Assembly (NCBI RefSeq): GCF_050409585.1
Contig: NZ_JBNUPE010000002.1
Span: 1-64,000, forward strand
From: Facklamia sp050409585
GTDB taxonomy: Bacteria; Bacillota; Bacilli; Lactobacillales; Aerococcaceae
Length of the DNA stretch: 64,000 nt
Direction of reading: 5' to 3'
The stretch's first letter is position 1. Each line of letters opens with the position of its first letter. Shown here piece by piece: positions 56,700 through 64,000 of this stretch. The notes below the pieces were generated by a model. It was given only the letters and a program-made list of their open reading frames with translations. It made no database searches and was not told the DNA's origin. Position numbers and translations under genes: made by a program.

Positions 56700-57200
56700 A
56701 TGAAAAAGCTTTTTGCTTTAATAATGATTATGATACTCATGCTACCGCCAGCTATATCTGCTCAAGAGGAGATAGTTGATTTTGAGGGACGCTATTTGAC
56801 TGAAGAAAACTCAAATATTATGGGGTTCGAAATAGAAGAAGACTTATTGAAAGTAATTTTAGGCCGGTCTTACTTTGGACAAGCAGCTTTGGAAGGTGAT
56901 TATTCGGACGCATTACTACAATTATATACCGAGAGCATTAATCAGGATGGGCGTTTAATGATGGTAAAAACAGATGAAGCAGCAGAATCTTTAAAAAATC
57001 AACAATATATTAACTTGCGCTTTTCTGATGAAGTTCCTATGGCAGTTGAAATTATCGTACATAATCCAACCTACAGAATAAAAGATCAAAAACTAACCAT
57101 TTCTTTTGCGGATAAAGAACTTTTCAGCTTTGAACTAAATGAAGAATCTAATTTGGTGGATGAAGAGGGCAATCAATTTATGCTAAAAGAAAAAGATTAA
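56700..57200 (+). CDS. predicted secreted protein of unknown function
   Basis: A 166-residue protein with a clear signal peptide (MKKLFALIMIMILMLPPAIS followed by AQ, cleavage after Ala near residue 21). No lipobox cysteine. The mature part is acidic and predicted to be mostly beta-strand, without recognised domain. ATG 56700 has AGGAAAGGAAG upstream; the longer frame from 56646 would disrupt the signal peptide. It lies between thiN and the convergent rpmB, where the neighbours are otherwise all housekeeping genes. Shares a terminator with rpmB. Confidence 0.7.
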   Translation: MKKLFALIMIMILMLPPAISAQEEIVDFEGRYLTEENSNIMGFEIEEDLLKVILGRSYFGQAALEGDYSDALLQLYTESINQDGRLMMVKTDEAAESLKNQQYINLRFSDEVPMAVEIIVHNPTYRIKDQKLTISFADKELFSFELNEESNLVDEEGNQFMLKEKD

Positions 57201-57209
57201 ACAAAACAA

Positions 57210-57258
57210 AAAAGCCTCCTAGCGCTTCATCTTGATGATGATTGGCTAGGAGGTTTTA
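57210..57258. terminator. bidirectional terminator between the secreted protein gene and rpmB
   Basis: AAAGCCTCCTAGC pairs with GCTAGGAGGTTTT, with an inner CATC/GATG stem. A and T runs flank it on both sides. Confidence 0.85.
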
Positions 57259-57267
57259 ATGTATTGA

Positions 57268-57456
57268 TTAAGCACGTTCAACTTTACCTGATTTTAATGC
57301 TCGCGCTGAAACCCAAACTTTTTGAGGTTTGCCATCGATCATAACACGTACTTTTTGTAAGTTAGCGCCAAAACGACGTTTTGATTTATTCATTGCATGA
57401 GAGCGATTGTTACCAGATACAGCTTTACGCCCTGTGAAATAACATTCTTTAGCCAT
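57268..57456 (-). CDS. rpmB: 50S ribosomal protein L28
   Basis: A 62-residue protein with MAKECYFTGRKAVSGNNRSH, KSKRRFGANLQKVRV and VWVSARALKSGKVERA, all conserved in L28. The start at 57456 gives the normal length and follows AAGGAGGCAGAACC on the minus strand. Divergent from asp23, a common Firmicutes arrangement. A small GTAAC/GTTAC inverted repeat (57477-57495) lies in its leader. Confidence 0.97.
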   Translation of the reverse strand: MAKECYFTGRKAVSGNNRSHAMNKSKRRFGANLQKVRVMIDGKPQKVWVSARALKSGKVERA

Positions 57457-57658
57457 GGTTCTGCCTCCTTTTCCTTGTAACAATTTAAAAGTTACATTTC
57501 ATACCAAATTAATTTACCATAATTTGACTTTTGAAGCAAGTGAATTATGATGAAATTAACTACTAATCTTAAATATCTCGTTACTAAAACTATTAAAATA
57601 GGTGCTAAGCTAAAAAATTTATGCTAAACTATGGTGGACAACAAAAAGGAGGTACTTT

Positions 57659-58015
57659 ATGGCTATTAATATCCAAACTCCAAATGGAGAGATATCCTTA
57701 GAAAATGAAGTGATTGCAACCATTGTCGGTGCAGCAGTTACTGACAACTACGGTGTTGTAGGAATGGTAAGTAAACATTTCTTCCGTGATAATTTAACAG
57801 ACATTCTTAAGAAAGAAAACTATTCACGTGGTGTTTTAATTTCTCAAGAAGGAGACAATATTTCAGTAGATGTCTATATTGTCGTTTCTTACGGGACAAA
57901 AATCTCTGTGATTTGTCAAAATATTCAACAAGCTGTTAAATACAATGTCGAGCAACTCTTGGGCTTTGAATTGGACTTTGTTCATGTCCATGTCCAGGGT
58001 GTGACTATCGACTAG
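57659..58015 (+). CDS. Asp23/Gls24 family envelope-stress protein (YloU-like)
   Basis: A 118-residue protein of the DUF322/Asp23 family. IQTPNGEISLENEVIATIVG at the N-terminus, the conserved GVVGMVS near residues 34-40 and VDVYIVVSYGTKISVICQNI near 64-83 identify it. It always pairs with the DhaL-domain gene downstream, which starts 20 bases later. AAAAAGGAGGTACTTT lies before the ATG. Exact role unclear; staphylococcal Asp23 is membrane-associated. Confidence 0.92.
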   Translation: MAINIQTPNGEISLENEVIATIVGAAVTDNYGVVGMVSKHFFRDNLTDILKKENYSRGVLISQEGDNISVDVYIVVSYGTKISVICQNIQQAVKYNVEQLLGFELDFVHVHVQGVTID

Positions 58016-58035
58016 GATCGTTTAGGAGGTAAAGT

Positions 58036-59703
58036 GTGGAACTGAAAACAATCAAAGCATCTGACTTTAAACAGATGTTTATAGCAGGTGCCGAGCGCCT
58101 GGCTGAAAATGTTGACTTAGTGAATTCGTTAAATGTCTTTCCCGTGCCTGATGGAGATACAGGAACTAATATGAATATGACTTTCCAATCAGGTGTTGAG
58201 AATATGCGTAATTCTACTAGTCATCATGTTGGAGAATTAGCAAATGCCGTGGCCAAAGGACTGTTAATGGGGGCTCGAGGAAATTCAGGCGTTATCTTGT
58301 CACAAGTTTTCCGTGGCTTCTCAATGGCAATTAAAGATTGTGAAGAATTAAATGCCAAAGACTTTGCTAAGGCTTTTATTGGTGGTGTGGAATCAGCTTA
58401 TAAGGCAGTGATGAAGCCAGTTGAAGGAACCATTTTAACTGTTGCTAGAGAATCTGCTGTAAAAGGTGAACAAGAAGCTAAGCAAACAGAAGACATCCTA
58501 CAAGTGATGCGCACGATCGTAGCAGAGGCAAAAGAATCATTGGATCGAACACCTGAATTACTACCAGTTTTAAAACAGGTGGGTGTAGTCGATTCGGGTG
58601 GTAAGGGGCTTTTATGTATCTATGAAGGCTTCCTTGCCAATCTTTCAGGGGAAGTCATTATCGATGAAGTTGAAGACCAATCTAATGACCATGCCCACGC
58701 AATCTTCGAAGAAATGAATGAACACCCAATGTCTATGGATGAGATTACCTATGGTTTCTGTACCGAAATTATGGTAAGAATTGGACAAGGACAGACTGTT
58801 AAGAAAGCTTTTGATTATGAAGAGTTTAGACAAACGCTTGATAAAAAAGGTGATTCTTTGCTGGTTGTTGCTGATGATGAAATTGTTAAGGTTCACATCC
58901 ATACGGAAGATCCAGGCGAGATTATGCAATTGGGTCAAGAATTTGGTGAGTTAATTAAAATTAAAGTCGATAATATGCGTGAGCAAGTTAGAGACTTAGA
59001 AGACAAAGAGACTACGCTGCGTCAACAAGCTGTCCCTCAAACTCAAGAAGATTACGCAGTGATTGCTGTAGCTTCAGGTAAAGGCTTGACAGAGCTCTTC
59101 CATTCTATTGGAGTAAAGGAAGTCCTTTCTGGAGGTCAGACAATGAATCCTTCTACCGAAGACTTCATTAAAGCAATCGAGCGAGTTAACGCCAAAAATA
59201 TTATCTTGTTACCGAATAATAAGAATATTATTATGGCGGCTCAACAAGCGGCTGAAGTCAGTGAAGTACCAACGGTAGTTGTGGGCACAAAGTCAATCAC
59301 CCAAGGAATCTCAGCCATGTTGATGTATGATCCTTCAGTTGCCATTGAAGAGAACAGACTAGCTATGGAAGAGTATGCGCTAAGCGTTGCTTCTGGACAA
59401 ATTACTCATGCTATTCGAGATACAGAAATTAATGGCCTATCCATTAAAGAAAACGATTTTATGGGTATTTTAGATGGCGATATAATCTTAACCCACACTG
59501 ATTTAAAAGAAACTCTGATCCAATTGGTTAATCGAATGGTGGATGAATCAAGTGAGTTAGTAACGGTTATTATTGGCGAAGAGGGTGATCATTCATTAGC
59601 CCAAGAAGTTGCTGACCATTTTGAACAAACTAACTCTGAGATAGAATTTGAACTTATTCAAGGAGACCAACCAGTCTACAATTATTTTGTAACGGTGGAT
59701 TAG
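58036..59703 (+). CDS. fakA: DhaL-domain protein, fatty acid kinase catalytic subunit FakA (YloV)
   Basis: A 555-residue protein that phosphorylates fatty acids held by a FakB/DegV protein, feeding acyl phosphate to PlsX/PlsY. The DhaL ATP-binding domain is at the N-terminus (VFPVPDGDTGTNMNMTFQSG near residues 34-53; AKGLLMGARGNSGVILSQVF near 74-93; GVVDSGGKGL near 186), followed by the middle and C-terminal domains (IILLPNNKNIIMAAQQAAE). GTG start with TAGGAGGTAAA upstream. plsX and acpP downstream fit a role in phospholipid precursor supply. Confidence 0.93.
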   Translation: MELKTIKASDFKQMFIAGAERLAENVDLVNSLNVFPVPDGDTGTNMNMTFQSGVENMRNSTSHHVGELANAVAKGLLMGARGNSGVILSQVFRGFSMAIKDCEELNAKDFAKAFIGGVESAYKAVMKPVEGTILTVARESAVKGEQEAKQTEDILQVMRTIVAEAKESLDRTPELLPVLKQVGVVDSGGKGLLCIYEGFLANLSGEVIIDEVEDQSNDHAHAIFEEMNEHPMSMDEITYGFCTEIMVRIGQGQTVKKAFDYEEFRQTLDKKGDSLLVVADDEIVKVHIHTEDPGEIMQLGQEFGELIKIKVDNMREQVRDLEDKETTLRQQAVPQTQEDYAVIAVASGKGLTELFHSIGVKEVLSGGQTMNPSTEDFIKAIERVNAKNIILLPNNKNIIMAAQQAAEVSEVPTVVVGTKSITQGISAMLMYDPSVAIEENRLAMEEYALSVASGQITHAIRDTEINGLSIKENDFMGILDGDIILTHTDLKETLIQLVNRMVDESSELVTVIIGEEGDHSLAQEVADHFEQTNSEIEFELIQGDQPVYNYFVTVD

Positions 59704-59721
59704 ATTGTTAGAAAATAGCTG

Positions 59722-59758
59722 ATCACCACTTAGTTTCTAGGTGGTGATTTATTTTTTT
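59722..59758 (+). terminator. terminator between fakA and recG
   Basis: ATCACCAC pairs with GTGGTGAT around an 11-base loop, followed by a T-rich run. Confidence 0.8.
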
Positions 59759-59778
59759 GCTCAAAGAGGAGGAAGAAG

Positions 59779-61815
59779 ATGGGAAAGTCTTGGTTAGATC
59801 CTATCGATCAGCTCAAAGGTGTTGGCCCCAAGACCAGTCTTTTATTTAAACAATTAGGAATTGAAACAGTAAAGGATTTAATGTTTCATTTTCCATTTCG
59901 TTTTGAGGATATCCAAGCACGCCAGTTAGAAACTATTCTTGACCAGGAAAAAGTTGTCTTGATGGGAAAAGTTGTTAGTCCAGCTGTGGTCAACTATTTT
60001 GGTAGAAAGAAAAGTCGCTTAAGTTTTAAATTGGCTGTAGATGGCCATCAAGTGATAACCGTCTCTTTTTTTAACCAGCCCTACTTAAAGAAACAAATTG
60101 AATTAGGTCAAACGCGAGCTATCTATGGTAAATGGCATGAAAGTAACCAGTCGCTAATGGCCATGAAATTAATTAATCCGTCAGCAGGTGAGGACTATGC
60201 ACCCATTTACCATACTAGCAAGGGACTGAGTCAGGGCCAGATTGTCAAAGCCATCAAGCAAGCCTTTGTTGATTATCAAGAAAGTATTGAAGAAATCATT
60301 CCGACTTATTTAAATCAACAATTTAACTTAATAAATCTGAAGGAAGCACTTTGGGCCATGCATTTTCCTAAGAAAGATAATGCGAAAAGACAGGCCCAGC
60401 GAAAGATCATCTTCCAGGAGTTCTTTCTTTACCAATGGCGCTTACAAAGCGCCAAATTTAACCGCTTAAAAACTAAGGGTATTCAAATCCACTATCAAGT
60501 TGAAGAATTACGACAAATTATCCAAAGCATCCCTTTTGAATTAACGGATTCACAAAAAAAAGCGGTTAATGAAATTTGTCGCGATCTTTTATCACCTTAT
60601 CCAATGAACCGTTTATTGCAAGGAGATGTAGGTAGCGGTAAGACCTTAGTTGCCTTCTTGACCATGATTGCTAGTGTGCAAGCAGGTTATCAAACAGCCT
60701 TGATGGCTCCAACAGAAATATTAGCTCAGCAGCATTATCAATCTTTTAATCAATATTTTGAAAAGAGTGGTTTTCATGCAGAAATATTAACTTCTGAGAG
60801 GCAAGTTTCAGAAAAAAAAGCTGTTTTACAAGGTCTAAAAACAGGACGCATCCGATTGATTATCGGTACCCATGCTTTAATTCAAGAGGGAGTAGATTTT
60901 AAATCACTCGGCTATATCGTTATAGATGAGCAACACCGCTTTGGTGTTGGCCAAAGACAGAACTTATTAGAAAAAGGTCTGGCTGGTCAAGAAGCCAATG
61001 TCCTGCAAATGACAGCAACTCCCATACCCAGAAGTTTGGCTCAGACCCTTTATGCCGACCTTTGCGTCTCAACCATGGAAGGTCTACCGCGTGGAAGGGT
61101 TGAAATTAAGACACAAGCCGTTAGTGATAAGCACATTGCCACAGTCTATGACCGTATGCAAAAAGAATTAGATAAGGGTCATCAAATCTATTATGTATTG
61201 CCTTTAATTGAAGCCAGTGAATTTATGGAACAAGTTGAAAATGTACAAGAGACTTGTCAACGTTTAAGAGAAAAATTTCCACGAGTTACAATCGATAGTT
61301 TGCATGGTCAATTGAGTAAAGAAGAACAAAAAGAAGTGATGAAAGCTTTTAAGGCTCAAGCAATTCAAATTTTAGTAGCAACCACTATGGTTGAAGTCGG
61401 TGTGGATGTACCGAATGCAACGGTCATGGTCATTCAATCAGCCGAACGTTTTGGTTTAGCCCAGCTCCATCAGTTAAGAGGGCGGGTAGGGCGAAGCCCA
61501 TTACCCTCTTACTGCTTTTTAATTGCCAACCCAACGACCCAACAAGGAAAAGAACGTCTGATTAAGATGGTCGAAAGTCAAGATGGCTTTGAACTATCAA
61601 AAGCGGATATGGAAATTCGTGGCATGGGAGATGTCCTAGGACGAAATCAAAGTGGAATTGCCCAATTTACATATGGACATCCCTTACAAGACGAAGCCAT
61701 TATGACAGCGGCTTATCAAGCAGTCGACCATTTAATGAGACAACCAGATATAGTGACTGAGAAAGAAACAAAAACAATTGAAAAATATACCCAATTAATT
61801 AAATTAGAAATTTAG
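59779..61815 (+). CDS. recG: ATP-dependent DNA helicase RecG
   Basis: A 678-residue helicase that remodels stalled replication forks and Holliday junctions. The N-terminal wedge domain has DPIDQLKGVGPKTSLLFKQL; helicase motifs are LLQGDVGSGKTLVAFLTMIA near 277-296, VIDEQHRFGVGQRQ near 376-389, TATPIPRSL and the C-terminal VGVDVPNATVMVIQSAERFG and QLRGRVGRS. AGAGGAGGAAGAAG lies before the ATG. It overlaps or abuts plsX. Confidence 0.97.
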   Translation: MGKSWLDPIDQLKGVGPKTSLLFKQLGIETVKDLMFHFPFRFEDIQARQLETILDQEKVVLMGKVVSPAVVNYFGRKKSRLSFKLAVDGHQVITVSFFNQPYLKKQIELGQTRAIYGKWHESNQSLMAMKLINPSAGEDYAPIYHTSKGLSQGQIVKAIKQAFVDYQESIEEIIPTYLNQQFNLINLKEALWAMHFPKKDNAKRQAQRKIIFQEFFLYQWRLQSAKFNRLKTKGIQIHYQVEELRQIIQSIPFELTDSQKKAVNEICRDLLSPYPMNRLLQGDVGSGKTLVAFLTMIASVQAGYQTALMAPTEILAQQHYQSFNQYFEKSGFHAEILTSERQVSEKKAVLQGLKTGRIRLIIGTHALIQEGVDFKSLGYIVIDEQHRFGVGQRQNLLEKGLAGQEANVLQMTATPIPRSLAQTLYADLCVSTMEGLPRGRVEIKTQAVSDKHIATVYDRMQKELDKGHQIYYVLPLIEASEFMEQVENVQETCQRLREKFPRVTIDSLHGQLSKEEQKEVMKAFKAQAIQILVATTMVEVGVDVPNATVMVIQSAERFGLAQLHQLRGRVGRSPLPSYCFLIANPTTQQGKERLIKMVESQDGFELSKADMEIRGMGDVLGRNQSGIAQFTYGHPLQDEAIMTAAYQAVDHLMRQPDIVTEKETKTIEKYTQLIKLEI

Positions 61816-61826
61816 GAGTGGAATTT

Positions 61827-62855
61827 ATGATAAAAATAGCGATTGATGCAATGGGTGGCGACAATGCACCACAAGCCGTATTTGACGGAGTTCTAAGAGC
61901 TTTAGATGCTTATAAGGACATCGAAATTCATCTTTATGGCGACGAGAAAGCCCTTAAAAATCTTCCAGATATGTTTGATGACCGTTTAATCCGAATACCG
62001 ACTACTGAGGTTATCAAAGGAGAAGATGAACCGGTAAAAGCTGTTCGCCGCAAGAAAGATGCTTCAATGGTGGTTGCTGCCAAGGCGGTAAGAGAAGGTA
62101 AAGCAGATGTACTGCTTTCGGCTGGGAATACAGGTGCCTTATTAACAACCGGCTTATTGGTGGTTGGTAGAATTAAAGGTGTCGATCGACCGGGATTGAT
62201 GCCGGTCATCCCAACTATTAATGAGAAATCTCCTCATTTAATTTTAATGGATGCCGGAGCCAATGCGGAATCAAAAGCAGAGCACCTCTTACAATATGCT
62301 CAACTAGCTAGCTATTATGCTGAGAGTGTTTTAAAAATAGAGCAAGCAAGAGTAGGGCTTGTTAATAATGGAACAGAGGCTGGAAAGGGAGATGAATTGC
62401 GTAAACAAGCTTACCAACTCCTCAATCAAGCGAGTGGTTTAAATTTTGTAGGCAATATTGAAGCCAAAGATCTTTTAAATGGGCAGGTAGATATTGCGGT
62501 GACAGATGGCTTTACCGGTAATGCTATCCTAAAAACATTGGAAGGAAGCCTAAAATCCATCTTCAAATTACTCAAACGAACTCTAAGTGAGAGTAGTATC
62601 ACCAATAAAATTGGTGGCCTTCTCATTAAACCCTCATTAAAAAAGATGGCTGAAAATTTTGATGATAGCAAGCAAGGAGGAGCAGTCCTTTTAGGGGTTA
62701 AAAAGCCAGTAATTAAAGCGCATGGATCAGCAAATGACATCGCCATTTATCATGCTATTCGACAAGCTCGTGAAATCGTTTTATCAGGTTTTTCCGAAGA
62801 AATAAGCACTTTTTTTGAAAATAGTGACAAAAATGATAGACAGATTAGAAAATAA
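61827..62855 (+). CDS. plsX: phosphate acyltransferase PlsX
   Basis: A 342-residue enzyme converting acyl-ACP to acyl phosphate. KIAIDAMGGDNAPQAVFDGV at the N-terminus, LSAGNTGALLTTGL near residues 95-108, LMDAGANAESKAEHLLQYA near 140-158 and VTDGFTGNAILKT near 224-236 are signatures. ATG 61827 has TTAGGAG 9 bases upstream; an in-frame GTG at 61818 directly adjoins that site. acpP follows. Confidence 0.96.
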   Translation: MIKIAIDAMGGDNAPQAVFDGVLRALDAYKDIEIHLYGDEKALKNLPDMFDDRLIRIPTTEVIKGEDEPVKAVRRKKDASMVVAAKAVREGKADVLLSAGNTGALLTTGLLVVGRIKGVDRPGLMPVIPTINEKSPHLILMDAGANAESKAEHLLQYAQLASYYAESVLKIEQARVGLVNNGTEAGKGDELRKQAYQLLNQASGLNFVGNIEAKDLLNGQVDIAVTDGFTGNAILKTLEGSLKSIFKLLKRTLSESSITNKIGGLLIKPSLKKMAENFDDSKQGGAVLLGVKKPVIKAHGSANDIAIYHAIRQAREIVLSGFSEEISTFFENSDKNDRQIRK

Positions 62856-62913
62856 TCGTTATTATAATATAACCGGCATTGTGGTATAACTTTTTAATTA
62901 AGGAGTGGAAAAT

Positions 62914-63156
62914 TTGAAGACAGAAACATTTGAAAAAGTTAAAACTTTATTAGTAGAGCATTTTGATCTTACTGAAGATCAAGTAACTGAAAATCTAACC
63001 TTTGAAGACCTAGGCGCCGATTCTTTAGATATGGTGGAATTCGTGATGGAGATTGAGGAAGAATTTGATATAGAATTCGAAGATGAAAAAATTGAAAAGC
63101 TCTCAGATATTAAGGACGCCGTTTCTTATATCGACCAATTACGATCAGAAAAATAA
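62914..63156 (+). CDS. acpP: acyl carrier protein
   Basis: An 80-residue acidic helical protein. LGADSLDMVEFVMEIEEEFD contains the Ser that receives 4'-phosphopantetheine (near residue 37). TTG 62914 is chosen because AAGGAG lies 9 bases upstream and the product has standard ACP length; the GTG at 62905 adjoins that site. Directly downstream of plsX, with which it shares acyl transfer. Confidence 0.94.
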   Translation: MKTETFEKVKTLLVEHFDLTEDQVTENLTFEDLGADSLDMVEFVMEIEEEFDIEFEDEKIEKLSDIKDAVSYIDQLRSEK

Positions 63157-63191
63157 ATGGATGTCATAGTCATTGATAAAGGAGGCCTCAA

Positions 63192-64000
63192 ATGGAATCA
63201 AAAGAGATATTATTAGAAGTGAAAGATTTGCACACTGGTTTTCGCATTAAAGACCAGTATTTCGATGCTGTCGATGGGGTTTCTTTTACCCTAGCGCGTA
63301 ATGAAAAGTTAGCCATTGTTGGGGAGTCAGGCTGTGGAAAATCAACCCTGGCCACTTCAATCATAGGCTTACACAATCGCATGAATACAAAAATTACCGG
63401 GGAAATTAATTACAAGGGTGATAATCTCGTTAATTATGATGAATCAGATTATGACAAAATTCGCGGGAATGATATTGGCATGATCTTCCAAGACCCTTTA
63501 GCGTCATTAAACCCTTTAATGACAGTAGGTGAGCAGATTGAAGAAGCTTTGTATTATCATACCAAGTTAGATGGACAACAACGAACTCAGCGCGTACTTG
63601 AATTACTCGACCAAGTAGGTATTGAAAACCCTCAAAGAATGACCAAGCAATATCCACATGAATTATCAGGTGGAATGCGTCAGAGAGTAATCATTGCCAT
63701 TGCATTATCTTGTAAACCACCAATAATTATTGCAGATGAGCCGACAACTGCTTTAGATGTAACTATTCAAGCACAAATTTTGGATCTTTTGAATGAAATT
63801 CAAGAGGAAACCGAATCAGGAATTATTTTGATTACTCACGATTTAGGAGTAGTTGCAGAGACGGCTGATCGAGTAGCAGTTATGTATGCAGGACAATTTG
63901 TTGAAGTTGCAAGTGTCGAAGAACTCTTCAATGATCCGAGACATCCTTATACCCGCTCACTCTTAAAGTCCATTCCGCAATCCAATGATTTAGTTGATGA
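63192..64000 (+). CDS. oppD: oligopeptide ABC transporter ATP-binding protein OppD (3' truncated by window edge)
   Basis: The frame runs off the window after about 269 residues. Walker A IVGESGCGKSTLATSIIG near residues 43-60, Q-loop IFQDPLASLNPLMTVGEQIE near 98-117, signature ELSGGMRQRVIIAIALS near 157-173, Walker B IIIADEPTTALD near 178-189 and ILITHDLGVVAETADRVAVM are typical of OppD/DppD. The Opp family imports oligopeptides; the permease and binding-protein genes would lie further on. AAAGGAGGCCTCAA lies before the ATG. In many Firmicutes rnc and smc follow acpP; here oppD follows instead. Confidence 0.93.
   Translation, partial: MESKEILLEVKDLHTGFRIKDQYFDAVDGVSFTLARNEKLAIVGESGCGKSTLATSIIGLHNRMNTKITGEINYKGDNLVNYDESDYDKIRGNDIGMIFQDPLASLNPLMTVGEQIEEALYYHTKLDGQQRTQRVLELLDQVGIENPQRMTKQYPHELSGGMRQRVIIAIALSCKPPIIIADEPTTALDVTIQAQILDLLNEIQEETESGIILITHDLGVVAETADRVAVMYAGQFVEVASVEELFNDPRHPYTRSLLKSIPQSNDLVD

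Noticed and set aside
1..64000. Search by eye for tRNA, rRNA, insertion sequences and CRISPR
   Set aside because: No cloverleaf with CCA-end context, no rRNA segments, no transposase frames with terminal repeats and no spaced repeats were noticed; a tRNAscan or ISfinder run could still find degenerate ones.

Overview
The window looks like a chromosomal segment of a low-GC Gram-positive bacterium of the order Lactobacillales. Evidence is the AT-rich sequence with strong AGGAGG ribosome-binding sites, an LPXTG-anchored surface protein, CcpA-type cre sites, a degenerate-site RNase J2 after pnp, streptococcal-type FolP, and the conserved block gmk-rpoZ-priA-fmt-rsmB-stp-prkC-rsgA-rpe-thiN-rpmB-asp23-fakA-recG-plsX-acpP. 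An Aerococcaceae or Carnobacteriaceae genus is my guess; no rRNA gene is present to test it.

Layout. 1-0.3 kb: 3' end of a repeat-rich cell-wall protein. 0.6-5.7 kb: alpha-glucoside utilisation (RpiR regulator, PTS EIICB, GH4 6-phospho-glucosidase) plus glycerate kinase. 5.7-12.4 kb: accessory region with two small unknown proteins, an MDR oxidoreductase, a DUF5058-type two-subunit membrane system next to an M20 amidohydrolase, and a stretch of decayed genes. 12.4-16.3 kb: MarR-controlled heterodimeric ABC exporter (minus strand). 16.4-18.7 kb: MocR/PdxR-like regulator divergent from pdxS, with no pdxT beside it. 18.8-23.1 kb: PF04020 membrane protein, M16C peptidase, 2-hydroxyacid dehydrogenase. 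23.2-27 kb: a second heterodimeric ABC exporter behind what looks like a leader-peptide attenuator. 27-33.4 kb: histidine phosphatase, YihY, RodA, class I glutamine amidotransferase, HolA, a Ddh-like oxidoreductase, S20. 33.5-40 kb: uvrB, then a folate operon (folP-B-K-E-C-nudix) behind a tetrahydrofolate riboswitch. 40-45.2 kb: rpsO, pnp (with a long leader hairpin), rnjB, thiT. 45.3-45.7 kb: a small unknown gene under a consensus promoter carrying three LexA-like boxes. 45.8-64 kb: the conserved housekeeping block, ending in a truncated oppD.

How the genes work together. The folate operon covers the route from GTP to folylpolyglutamate except dihydrofolate reductase and pABA synthesis; its nudix protein is a natural candidate for the dihydroneopterin triphosphate step. 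Carbon catabolite control is suggested by cre-like sites at about 1.39, 5.77 and 8.17 kb. RNA-based control is prominent: THF riboswitch, attenuator before the second ABC exporter, pnp leader hairpin and ribosomal-protein leaders.

Best candidates for something new are the SOS-boxed 116-aa protein, the leader-peptide attenuator, the DUF5058 transporter/amidohydrolase cassette, and a PdxR-like regulator whose PLP-lysine position is serine. All functional calls rest on reading motifs by eye; no database search was run.
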